Assembly: GCA_003233075.1 (NCBI GenBank)
Contig: QIKQ01000210.1
Location: forward strand, 1 to 7,034
Direction: 5' to 3'
Length of the DNA stretch: 7,034 bases
Origin: Gammaproteobacteria bacterium
GTDB taxonomy: Bacteria > Pseudomonadota > Gammaproteobacteria > SZUA-21
The translations under genes were made by a program, and so were the position numbers. The notes beneath the pieces were generated by a model. It was not told the DNA's origin, ran no database searches, and worked only from the letters and a program-made list of their open reading frames with translations. Each line of letters opens with the position of its first letter. Position 1 is the stretch's first letter. Shown here one piece after another: positions 1-5,782 of the stretch.

Positions 1-88
1 CTTAATATTGAATTAATAATTCCCCCTCAATCACTCTGTTTAATTATTGTTTTATTTAAGTTTTTTTAAAGAATTCGGCACAGAAGCT

Positions 89-117
89 TTGACAAATAGG
101 GCTCTAACGAATATATT
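89..117 (+). promoter_or_regulatory. sigma70 promoter for the secreted cysteine-rich protein
   Basis: A perfect -35 hexamer TTGACA (89-94) is followed by a 17-bp spacer and a -10 TATATT (112-117, 5 of 6 consensus bases). Transcription should start near 124, giving a 5' leader of about 120 nt before the likely start codon. The leader is very AT-rich and I see no riboswitch-like structure in it. A second TTGACA at 178-183 has no acceptable -10 partner. Positions 1-88 are AT-rich and hold no supported gene. Confidence 0.65.
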
Positions 118-245
118 ATTAGGACGATTTATAATCAGTATTAATAATTAAAATAAAAAACTAATATTGAGTCAATTTTGACAAAGTGAGCATCTTTTTT
201 GCTTACTCAATTGGTCTCAATCTCAACTCGATAAGTGTAGATGTG

Positions 246-794
246 ATGATGAAACTGAAAAACAATTTTTTTATATTTATAAGTACCTTGCTAGTGCTGG
301 GGTTTTCTTTAAGCGCGGTAGCAGATCAAACACTTGCCTTGCATAATAAAGTCTCTACTTTATTGTCAAAGCATGCTTTAACTAAGACTAGCGGTAATGT
401 GGTTGGTTACAAGACTAAAACCCGTATTGCCTATAAAGCGAGTTCATGTGAACTACGCATTAACCGAATTTTAGAATGGCACCACCAGCGTAGAGGAACT
501 TCTAGCACCGATCATGGCGCCAGTTATATGATTCCCCTTCATCAAATTCAGCTTGATAAAGGCGATGCTTCAAATCGATTAAAGCTATCTTGTCAGACTG
601 ATGATTGCATAGCGAAGTTATTACATCGAAAATGTCGTTCAAACCGCAGATGCCGACGAAACAAAACGACAAATTCATATTATTTGCAAATAACCCCTGA
701 GTCTAAACAAGATTTAGCAATTCATATTGCAAAACTAGTTAGTTATTGTGGTGCAGGCAAAACCGCATCGACCGCGACTAAAATTACTTACTAG
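246..794 (+). CDS. secreted basic six-cysteine protein of unknown function
   Basis: I do not recognise this family. Counting from the second of two adjacent ATGs (249), the protein is 181 residues with a clear Sec signal peptide: basic MKLKNN, a hydrophobic core at about 7-22 and an AVA|DQ cleavage site after residue 25. The mature part of about 156 residues is strongly basic, with an arginine-rich stretch at 127-138, and has six cysteines (67, 115, 120, 129, 135, 167), enough for three disulfides in the periplasm. It has no further membrane segment and no lipobox. A GTG at 186 would add 20 residues before the signal peptide, and neither start has a strong Shine-Dalgarno; 246/249 is chosen because the signal peptide begins there. 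The gene is monocistronic, lying between its own promoter and a strong terminator. Secretion is well supported; function is unknown. Confidence 0.75.
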   Translation: MMKLKNNFFIFISTLLVLGFSLSAVADQTLALHNKVSTLLSKHALTKTSGNVVGYKTKTRIAYKASSCELRINRILEWHHQRRGTSSTDHGASYMIPLHQIQLDKGDASNRLKLSCQTDDCIAKLLHRKCRSNRRCRRNKTTNSYYLQITPESKQDLAIHIAKLVSYCGAGKTASTATKITY

Positions 795-812
795 TTTATT
801 TAGGTAATAGAT

Positions 813-843
813 AAAAAAACGACCCGATTAGGGTCGTTTTTTT
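813..843 (+). terminator. strong intrinsic terminator
   Basis: A 13-bp perfect stem pairs 813-825 with 831-843 around a 5-nt loop (GATTA). The GC core is CGACCC/GGGTCG, flanked by an A-run and a T-run of eight. It lies 18 bp after the stop codon of the secreted-protein gene. The A/T symmetry means it could also work on the minus strand. Confidence 0.9.
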
Positions 844-883
844 TATCTCATATTAAATAGTTCATTTCCATTTATGGAGACAT

Positions 884-910
884 GGTATGCCTCACTGCTG
901 TCCCACAGTT
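884..910 (+). repeat. left arm of an imperfect outer inverted repeat
   Basis: These 27 bases match the reverse complement of 1355-1381 at 23 of 27 positions. Three of the four mismatches are G-T wobbles, so the arms could also pair as RNA. Weaker similarity extends outwards (GAGACA at 877-882 against TGTCTC at 1383-1388) and inwards (GATC at 911-914 and 1349-1352). The arms enclose the REP-like element, suggesting the ends of an older mobile element or MITE. No transposase lies between them. Confidence 0.6.
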
Positions 911-940
911 GATCGCGTAAGAACGATAACCAAACTCTGC

Positions 941-1140
941 TGTAGCCCGGCTCTTCAGAGCCGGGGTGGGTTTGCGTTCAAGCATAAAGCTAATTCGTCT
1001 TATAAAACTGAGCAATCACCATTTATGCCGCTGTATATGCCATGGCGCCACTGTCTGAGCCCACCCCGGCTTTTGACCACGATGGTCTTATGTCGCATAG
1101 CACACGGATGTGCGAGAGCGACCTGAAGAGCCGGGCTACA
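941..1140. repeat. REP/BIME-like palindromic element with 18-bp perfect terminal inverted repeats
   Basis: The element begins TGTAGCCCGGCTCTTCAG (941-958) and ends with its exact reverse complement (1123-1140). Each end carries a GTAG head as in GTAG-class REPs. The left end forms a tight hairpin (946-954 with 957-965, 2-nt loop). The right end forms a wider stem (1065-1071 with 1129-1135) enclosing two hairpins: 1075-1079/1083-1087, and a two-part one at 1092-1096/1118-1122 plus 1100-1104/1109-1113. Further inverted pairs are 960-970/1060-1070 (11 bp) and 982-988/1022-1028 (7 bp). It is much more GC-rich than its surroundings. REPs of this type are normally mobilised in trans by RAYT (TnpA_REP) transposases; none is present here. 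A plus-strand reading frame across it (887-1126) is not considered a gene. Confidence 0.8.
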
Positions 1141-1348
1141 TTTCCTGCATAATTATAATAAACAACTAACGCTCTGTTGCAGATTTAAAATTTATTAGTC
1201 TAATGCTAGACGTCTTAAATTCATGTCTCGACAAAGGTATAAGCTACTGATGAAAAGCGTTATTAGGAGGTGACCTAACCTAATCTCTGTTATTTCAGTG
1301 TTTTTTCACACTTATGTTTATAATCTTATAGGTCAAGTTTTCTTGTTT
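1141..1348. other. AT-rich non-coding stretch between the REP-like element and the outer repeat arm
   Basis: No reading frame of useful length is visible on either strand. It holds a small hairpin (AGTGT/ACACT near 1298-1313) without a T-run. It also contains an isolated AGGAGGTGA near 1266 that looks like a ribosome-binding site but has no start codon at a workable distance. It may be the eroded interior of the element bounded by the outer inverted repeat, but no transposase fragment could be recognised. Confidence 0.4.
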
Positions 1349-1354
1349 GATCCA

Positions 1355-1381
1355 AACTGTGGGGCAACAGTGAGGTATGCC
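1355..1381 (-). repeat. right arm of the imperfect outer inverted repeat
   Basis: This is the partner of 884-910 (23 of 27 bases on reverse complement). The octamer GGTATGCC occurs in the same orientation in both arms because it is nearly self-complementary. The arm lies about 45 bp downstream of the stop codon of the DUF457 gene on the minus strand, so DUF457 transcripts would contain it. No convincing terminator with a T-run was found for that gene. Confidence 0.6.
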
Positions 1382-1427
1382 TTGTCTCTACGAATATTAA
1401 TTTAATCACGAACTTAACTGCCCAATT

Positions 1428-2120
1428 TTAACCTGCAAATAATTTTATAAATTGCTCATAAGATTGTGAGTTGAAAACACTGCTTGTGAATTGATCTGAG
1501 CTGGGCGATATCCAAATTAAACCAACAGTAACAGCAAGCGTAAAGACACTGGCGATTGGATTAGCAACACTGAACGGTTTTATTGCCGTGCCAAAGGAAC
1601 GTTTTACTCTTACATTCACTAAATCGACGGAATAAATTTCATCTAGCAACAAGTGGACTAGATAACCAAAGGTAACAAAGATGCCACTCAACCAACAAAG
1701 TAATTCATTGAGAGACATTAAATAGTAAACCATGGTCATGGTGGCAAAACCCATCATTACCGCAGCGAGCAAGCTGTGAAAAATACCTCGATGAACGGTT
1801 AGCTTTTCAAATATATAGCGAGCAACATAGCGAACAGCAAGGAAAGCGCCAGCGCCTATACCAAAGACATGCAGTAAGGGTAAGCTGTCATAATATCGTG
1901 AGACAAATAACATTGCCAAAACAACTGCAATAAAGGTAAACACTAAGCCGATTGCAAAAGAATTGTCGGAATCGATGTCGGGCAATATGCCGCCTAAGGT
2001 GCCGGCCATGCCGAAAGCGACAGCGTGTTTAACCTCTACTTCGTTTATTCCCAAGGAGACTGCAGCAAGACCTGTGGATGCAATGGCGCCAATGACCATG
2101 TGTGTTTTAAAGTTAGCCAT
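1428..2120 (-). CDS. DUF457/YdjM-family inner-membrane predicted metal-dependent hydrolase
   Basis: This 230-residue protein has the hallmarks of the YdjM/DUF457 (PF04307) family: an N-terminal histidine (H7), LPDIDSDNS at 46-54, HRGIFHS at 110-116, HLLLDEIYS at 156-164 and a basic KRSFGTAIKP at 173-182. The conserved His and Asp residues are thought to bind metal, hence the predicted hydrolase label; the substrate is not established. About four or five hydrophobic segments (roughly 55-75, 82-98, 114-136, 142-160, 187-205) place it in the inner membrane. The ATG is well supported by GAGGG eight bases upstream. E. coli ydjM is LexA-controlled, but I see no CTG-N10-CAG LexA box upstream here. 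The gene looks monocistronic, separated from the ABC operon by about 340 bp. Confidence 0.85.
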   Translation of the reverse strand: MANFKTHMVIGAIASTGLAAVSLGINEVEVKHAVAFGMAGTLGGILPDIDSDNSFAIGLVFTFIAVVLAMLFVSRYYDSLPLLHVFGIGAGAFLAVRYVARYIFEKLTVHRGIFHSLLAAVMMGFATMTMVYYLMSLNELLCWLSGIFVTFGYLVHLLLDEIYSVDLVNVRVKRSFGTAIKPFSVANPIASVFTLAVTVGLIWISPSSDQFTSSVFNSQSYEQFIKLFAG

Positions 2121-2457
2121 GAAGTAGTCCCTCGTAAATTAGTTTGTGTTTTTATTTTTGTATTAATTGAGTATGCCTATTTTAAAGCGTTTGATGTTTA
2201 AAAGTCATCTTTATTTACATGCTTAATTTTTTAGCATGCTTGCACAATAAATAGTCTGGATAAAATAAATACTTAGACTGCTTGGGATTTTTAGAGCGAA
2301 TACGAATGCCTAAAAAGGCAGCGCTGCTTTTGTCGTCACAAAGAAGAAAAAAAATAATTTAGTGTGATGGATGTGCTTCGTGTTAGCCATGCAACTCACT
2401 GAATTGATTTGATGAGGTTTAAAAATATTTTGGCGTTACTTTAAAGTTGAGATTAAA
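2121..2457. other. AT-rich intergenic spacer
   Basis: This lies between the end of the ABC operon and the start of the DUF457 gene, both on the minus strand. It must carry the DUF457 promoter, but no -35/-10 pair stands out. A 6-bp hairpin (CATGCT 2219-2224 with AGCATG 2233-2238, 8-nt loop) lies about 100 bp upstream of the DUF457 start. A candidate terminator sits at 2312-2331. No gene is supported. Confidence 0.5.
2312..2331 (-). terminator. candidate terminator of the ABC operon
   Basis: Read on the minus strand, a GC-rich palindrome GCAGCGCTGC (2318-2327), extended by A/T pairs, is followed after one base by five Ts. It lies about 130 bp beyond the stop codon of the ABC ATPase gene. The stem is short once a loop is allowed, and an alternative fold (TGCC/GGCA) competes, so support is moderate. 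Confidence 0.4.
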
Positions 2458-3381
2458 CTATTTTTCTAAAAAATCTGAAACTTTATCATCAAGCGCTTCA
2501 CCGCGTTTTAATTCGAGATAGCTTAAACCAAGTTGATTTAAAATTTGCAGAACTTCAGTTTCTATAATTAAATTTTCGCGCTCAGCGTAATAAAGAATTA
2601 ATACATTTTCACCCGCTCGCCCATTTTTAACTTCGTTAATATCCGCATGTTGCTTGAAGGTTTGAATCAGTGTTTCACTTGGCTCGGTTTCGAGGCGCAA
2701 ACGCAGAACATTTGAACGAGAAACTAGATTGCTTAAGGCATCGTGAGAAACAATAGCGCCGTCTTTTATAATAATCACTGAGCTGCAAATATCTTCAATT
2801 TCATTTAAATTATGCGAGCTTATAATAAAACTAGTTCGATCAGTATTGGCGCGTATTAAATTATGTATTTTTTTCGCACTGGGGGGATCCAATCCAGCGG
2901 TAGGTTCATCAAGCAGCACTAACTCGGGCGTACCGATAAATGCTTGCGCGATGGCAACACGCTTGTACATGCCATGACTTAAACGTTCGACATGCTGATT
3001 GCGATGTTCACTCATGTTCACTAACTCCAAGACCCGTTCTGCTTCAACCATGGCGGCCTTGCCTGTAAAACCTTGTAGCTTACATAAAAAACTTATATTG
3101 GCAATAATGCTAATGCCTTTAACAAAAGAGGCGTCTTGCGGAAGGATGGCAAGCCGGCCTTTTACTTGACTCGCGGTTGGAGAATGTCCAAAAATCGTAA
3201 CGCTGCCGCTGCTTGGCCTTAAAAACCCTGCAATTAAGGAGAATAGTGTAGTTTTGCCAGCACCGTTTGGTCCGACCAACCCTACCGGTGGTCCTTTTTC
3301 AATTTTCAAATCAATTGCATTGACTGCTTTTTTAACGCCAAAGGTTTTTGTGAGTTGATTTGCGGTTACTATTAATGACAT
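2458..3381 (-). CDS. ABC transporter ATPase subunit (ABC-2 type exporter)
   Basis: A 307-residue ATPase that should sit on the cytoplasmic face and power the adjacent permease. All core motifs are present in order: Walker A GPNGAGKT (37-44), Q-loop Q82, signature LSHGM (134-138, in place of LSGGQ), Walker B LVLLDEP (154-160), D-loop GLD (163-165) and switch histidine H190 in SSHNL. Residues from about 215 onward form a C-terminal extension common in the CcmA/NosF-like ATPases that pair with ABC-2 permeases. EKGPP before Walker A is slightly unusual, since a Gly-Glu type turn is more common. The start codon lies 3 nt after the permease stop and has only a weak purine-rich stretch (GAGAG) too far upstream, so translation is probably coupled to the permease. 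Catalytic competence looks intact; the substrate cannot be read from the sequence. Confidence 0.93.
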   Translation of the reverse strand: MSLIVTANQLTKTFGVKKAVNAIDLKIEKGPPVGLVGPNGAGKTTLFSLIAGFLRPSSGSVTIFGHSPTASQVKGRLAILPQDASFVKGISIIANISFLCKLQGFTGKAAMVEAERVLELVNMSEHRNQHVERLSHGMYKRVAIAQAFIGTPELVLLDEPTAGLDPPSAKKIHNLIRANTDRTSFIISSHNLNEIEDICSSVIIIKDGAIVSHDALSNLVSRSNVLRLRLETEPSETLIQTFKQHADINEVKNGRAGENVLILYYAERENLIIETEVLQILNQLGLSYLELKRGEALDDKVSDFLEK

Positions 3382-3384
3382 AAG

Positions 3385-4203
3385 TTAGATGTCTCTCTTA
3401 CTAAAGACCAGCCAAGCAAGCCAAACAAACAGGGGCACAAATATTAAGACGGCTAACATGCTTGGAAAATAGGTCGAGAATTCGGTGTTGTATAAGCCTT
3501 GTTTAAAACCACTCGGTAAAATATAGCCAAAAAACGAAAAGTTGGAATTAATTTGCGGCAATATTGAAATCACAATTGCAAGAATCGCATAAGATCCCAT
3601 ACCCGTTAGCGCAGACAAGGCGGCAGATGGGATTGCTGCAGATAAAAATGCCATAATAGCAATAAAGGGCAGACTGTAAATTGCGACGGTCAGAGCGACT
3701 TTAATGCCATAAGAAATCGTATCAGGAGTTGAAAATCCGTCGATGGATAAACTAATTAAAATGACAAAAAACGTAACCGCGATATAAGCAGTTGTGACCA
3801 AAATGACTACGCCAAAAAATCGGGCCAAAAAGACTTGTGCTCTGGTGCAACGTGAAATTAAAAAGCGTAGATATTTGCTGCTGATATCACTTGCGGTTTG
3901 ATCACAGGCGGCGAGAATCGCAAAAAAGGGCATGGTAGTCAGCGCAAAAATTAAATAAATGGACAGCGTCGTTGGTTTATCAATGATTAAGTCTTTGGCA
4001 ACCCCTGCACCCCAAATAAAAGAGGCAATAAAAGAGTCACCGGTTTTCAACCAGCTTTGTAATTGGCCTTGGCTCAATTTCCAGAGAATCCAAAACCAAA
4101 AAATGCCGAACAAGACTAGAAATAATGAACCGCGTGCGCTTTTAATTGACCATGCCACATCTTGCCAAAGCAAGATGCGGAATAGTTTCTTATTTTCAGG
4201 CAA
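3385..4203 (-). CDS. ABC-2 type membrane permease, NosY-like (TTG start)
   Basis: A 272-residue protein with about six hydrophobic segments (roughly 25-42, 80-100, 127-152, 167-190, 199-216, 248-267), as expected for one ABC-2 permease half. The loop after the second segment reads SDISSKYLRFLISRCTRAQ (105-123). It fits the pattern of NosY-type permeases, in which a short cytoplasmic helix with 'LRFLLSRP'-like sequence precedes the next membrane span. The start is a TTG preceded at 9 nt by AAGAG; an in-frame stop lies five codons upstream and there is no internal methionine nearby, so TTG is the best choice. It lies 26 nt after the small membrane-protein gene and 3 nt before the ATPase gene, so the three form one operon. 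It would homodimerise or act as the single permease with the ATPase; the cargo is unknown. Confidence 0.88.
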   Translation of the reverse strand: MPENKKLFRILLWQDVAWSIKSARGSLFLVLFGIFWFWILWKLSQGQLQSWLKTGDSFIASFIWGAGVAKDLIIDKPTTLSIYLIFALTTMPFFAILAACDQTASDISSKYLRFLISRCTRAQVFLARFFGVVILVTTAYIAVTFFVILISLSIDGFSTPDTISYGIKVALTVAIYSLPFIAIMAFLSAAIPSAALSALTGMGSYAILAIVISILPQINSNFSFFGYILPSGFKQGLYNTEFSTYFPSMLAVLIFVPLFVWLAWLVFSKRDI

Positions 4204-4229
4204 AGAATTGCGCTCTTAATGAGTATTAA

Positions 4230-4670
4230 TTAAGCGGGAGCAGCTTCTGAGTTCTTAATACTTGAGCTCGCCAAATAGGCCAGCACTCCGGCGACCAGCC
4301 CTGGTAGGTTCATGACTCCAAAATTTGTCATATACATACCCAGCAGCTCGGCGACAATAGCCAGTATGGCCGCGGCCAAAATGATTCCCGCATTTTTATC
4401 CATAAAACACATGACAGCACCAGCGATCATTAAACCAGCTGCGATGAGTATAACAATGCCAACCAGTAAAGCGATGCCGCCACTTTTGGCTAAGCCTGAC
4501 GCAACTTCCGACGCTGCTTTATTTACATTGGGTGCTTTTTCAGCTGCAGCGGCACTAGTCACGCCGCTGGACATACTGGTGGCAACTGTGCCACCCGCTA
4601 GGTAACCGAGCGAAGCAAATATATTAACGATAGCCGCAATTATTAAAATAACTCCTGCTGTTACTTTCAT
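4230..4670 (-). CDS. small four-helix membrane protein, first gene of the ABC operon, function unknown
   Basis: I do not recognise a family. The 146-residue product has four predicted membrane segments (about 4-28, 65-90, 94-114, 118-136). A polar, Ala/Ser/Lys-rich loop at about 31-64 separates the first from the rest, and the tail is AAPA-rich. Glycine and alanine are frequent throughout the helices. The ATG has an excellent Shine-Dalgarno (AAGGAG, 7-nt spacing), far better than those of the two downstream genes, and a clear promoter upstream. It is therefore probably the most translated member of the operon. Its position next to an ABC-2 permease and ATPase suggests an accessory or regulatory subunit, or a membrane protein whose stability or export depends on them; that is inference from context only. 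The opposite-strand reading frame over this gene is a shadow. Confidence 0.85.
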   Translation of the reverse strand: MKVTAGVILIIAAIVNIFASLGYLAGGTVATSMSSGVTSAAAAEKAPNVNKAASEVASGLAKSGGIALLVGIVILIAAGLMIAGAVMCFMDKNAGIILAAAILAIVAELLGMYMTNFGVMNLPGLVAGVLAYLASSSIKNSEAAPA

Positions 4671-4717
4671 GTGCGTTCTCCTTATTAGTTATTTATTTCG
4701 GTTTAATTTCCTCAAAG

Positions 4718-4746
4718 ACAATACTGTCATCACAGCTTAGTGTCAA
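4718..4746 (-). promoter_or_regulatory. sigma70 promoter of the three-gene ABC operon
   Basis: On the minus strand, a perfect TTGACA (4741-4746) is followed by a 17-bp spacer and TATTGT (4718-4723, 4 of 6 consensus bases). The expected start near 4711 gives a leader of about 40 nt ending in AAGGAG and the ATG at 4670. No terminator is visible between the tRNA gene and this promoter, so some read-through from the tRNA transcript into the operon is possible. Confidence 0.7.
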
Positions 4747-4823
4747 TTCGAAAGTTTGTTATGTCTTTAATTTACTTAGAGTTTGTTGCTTATCTACGCA
4801 ATTGTGTGCATCGGTTTGTAGAA

Positions 4824-4900
4824 TGGCGCCCCGAAGACGATTTGAACGTCTGACCTGCCGCTTAGGAGGCGGCTGCTCTATCCAGCTGAGCTACCGGGGC
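4824..4900 (-). tRNA. tRNA-Arg (anticodon CCU)
   Basis: A 77-nt cloverleaf is readable on the minus strand. The 5' acceptor GCCCCGG pairs with TCGGGGC (six Watson-Crick pairs plus one G-U), followed by discriminator G and an encoded CCA (4824-4826). The D-arm contains AGCTCAGCTGGATAGAGC. The anticodon stem GCCGC/GCGGC closes the loop CTCCTAA, placing anticodon CCT at 4864-4866, which reads the rare arginine codon AGG. The T-arm is AGACG-TTCAAAT-CGTCT. All arms are intact, so the gene appears functional. No duplicated 3' end (attachment-site repeat) is seen nearby. Confidence 0.96.
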
Positions 4901-4937
4901 ATTGCTGGCTTGTCGCTTACTGGCTGATTTAGAGCAG

Positions 4938-4967
4938 ATGATAACGTATTCTCATAAGGACTGCCAA
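4938..4967 (-). promoter_or_regulatory. sigma70 promoter of the tRNA-Arg gene
   Basis: On the minus strand, TTGGCA (4962-4967, 5 of 6) is followed by an 18-bp spacer and TATCAT (4938-4943, 5 of 6). The start should fall near 4931, about 30 nt before the mature tRNA 5' end, as expected for a precursor trimmed by RNase P. Confidence 0.65.
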
Positions 4968-4981
4968 GTGGTACTGATAAT

Positions 4982-5008
4982 TTGGCTTAGTTTTGACTAG
5001 ACTAAAAT
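4982..5008 (+). promoter_or_regulatory. weak candidate promoter for the glycosyltransferase pair
   Basis: A -10 like TAAAAT (5003-5008, 5 of 6) lies 15 bp after TTGGCT (4982-4987, 4 of 6). The spacer is short. TTGACT at 4993-4998 could be an alternative -35 but has no good -10 at the right distance. It is listed because the two-gene unit needs a plus-strand promoter between the divergent tRNA gene and 5034, and this is the best match. Confidence 0.3.
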
Positions 5009-5033
5009 CTCAGGTTAGTTGATAGGAGAATGG

Positions 5034-5111
5034 GTGAAAATCTTGGTAGAATTTAATGCCCAGGCTTATGGAGCGATGCGCATTTTCGCAATAACGGTAA
5101 ACTTGTTATGA
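5034..5111 (+). CDS. possible 25-codon leader ORF coupled to the glycosyltransferase
   Basis: A GTG at 5034 is preceded by AGGAG (5024-5028) at an ideal 5-nt spacing, the strongest ribosome-binding site in this stretch. The ORF runs 25 codons and ends in TGA at 5109-5111, overlapping the glycosyltransferase ATG as ATGA. The predicted peptide begins MKILVEFNAQ and ends in a hydrophobic run. The glycosyltransferase start itself has only a poor Shine-Dalgarno, so ribosomes may load here and reinitiate downstream. The ORF is too short for homology arguments; it may equally be the remnant of a lost upstream gene. An ATG at 5030 is too close to AGGAG and opens only an 8-codon frame. Confidence 0.4.
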   Translation: MKILVEFNAQAYGAMRIFAITVNLL

Positions 5112-5782
5112 AAAAAGTGTCGGTTATTATTCCAGTTTACAATGAGCAAGAAAATATTAGCGCATTAGCACGGCAAATTAAGTTAATTCGTCGCAGTGGT
5201 CATGAAGTGGTTGTCGTTGATGGTGGAAGTAATGATTTAACTGCTGCTATTTTTTTGAGCTGTGGTATAGCGGTAGAACAATGCCCGCAAAAAGGCAGGG
5301 CGGCGCAAATGAATTATGGCGCAAGCAAAGCAAGCGGAGAACTGTTTTGGTTTGTTCATGCTGATACGGTTATTAGTTTAAAGTGTGTATTAGCATTATC
5401 AGAACTTGTTGATACCAATTTATTGTGGGGTCGGTTTCAATTGAAACTTTCCGGTCAATCATTATGGTTTCGTATTATTGAGTCTTTTATGGAGTGGCGA
5501 AGTTCGCTGACATCGATCATTACCGGCGACCAAGCTTTGTTTGTCAGTAAAATAATGTTCGAAAAAATAGGCGGATATAGAGATCAGCCTTTAATGGAAG
5601 ACATAGAAATTAGTAAACAATTAAAACGAATTTCAAAGCCAAAGATTATGCCGCTAGAAATTATCAGCTCAAGCCGTCGTTGGCAACAGAAGGGCGTGTT
5701 GCGTACTATCGGTTTAATGTGGTGTTTGCGTCTAGCCTATTTTTTAAAAGTAAATCCAAAGTCACTGGCAAAGTGGTATTAG
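5108..5782 (+). CDS. TIGR04283-family glycosyltransferase (GT2 fold)
   Basis: A 224-residue soluble family-2 glycosyltransferase of the TIGR04283 type, which TIGRFAMs names for arsenosugar biosynthesis from gene neighbourhoods. Visible motifs are: VIIPVYNEQ near the N-terminus, VVDGGSND (37-43, nucleotide-binding), GRAAQMNYGA (63-72), HADT (84-87, in the DxD position that binds metal and nucleotide-sugar), GDQALFV (140-146), IGGY (154-157) and MEDIEISKQLKR (163-174). The C-terminal SSRRWQQKGVLRT and closing KWY match the usual family end, so the protein is full length. It would transfer a sugar from a nucleotide donor; the acceptor is uncertain. It overlaps a possible leader ORF by 4 bp and abuts the DUF2064 gene, forming a tight two-gene unit. 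Confidence 0.9.
   Translation: MKKVSVIIPVYNEQENISALARQIKLIRRSGHEVVVVDGGSNDLTAAIFLSCGIAVEQCPQKGRAAQMNYGASKASGELFWFVHADTVISLKCVLALSELVDTNLLWGRFQLKLSGQSLWFRIIESFMEWRSSLTSIITGDQALFVSKIMFEKIGGYRDQPLMEDIEISKQLKRISKPKIMPLEIISSSRRWQQKGVLRTIGLMWCLRLAYFLKVNPKSLAKWY

Noticed and set aside
178..206. Second promoter with TTGACA at 178-183
   Set aside because: No acceptable -10 hexamer at 16-18 bp spacing; the promoter at 89-117 is much better.
887..1126. 79-codon plus-strand reading frame
   Set aside because: It runs through the GC-rich REP-like element and its hairpins, has no Shine-Dalgarno, and its composition is dictated by the repeat. Treated as non-coding.
1264..1282. Sequence whose reverse complement resembles the 3' end of 16S rRNA (GGTCACCTCCTAA)
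   Set aside because: Only about 15 bases resemble it and no flanking helix-45 or other rRNA sequence is present; most likely chance. On the plus strand it looks like an orphan RBS with no start codon.
850..1400. ATATTAA direct repeats (850-856 and 1394-1400) as target-site duplication of the outer element
   Set aside because: The repeats sit at unequal distances from the two inverted-repeat arms and the region is AT-rich, so chance is likely.
2307..2363. 18-codon plus-strand ORF (MPKKAALL...) in the spacer
   Set aside because: Weak RBS, no promoter, very short, and it overlaps the candidate terminator of the ABC operon.
3959..4219. 86-codon plus-strand frame opposite the permease
   Set aside because: Antisense shadow of a well-supported ABC permease gene, with no RBS of its own.
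4312..4605. 97-codon plus-strand frame opposite the small membrane protein
   Set aside because: Shadow of the reverse-strand gene, which has a strong promoter, a strong RBS and coherent membrane helices.
4824..4900. tRNA-Arg as an integration site for a genomic island
   Set aside because: No integrase gene and no direct repeat of the tRNA 3' end seen within the window.
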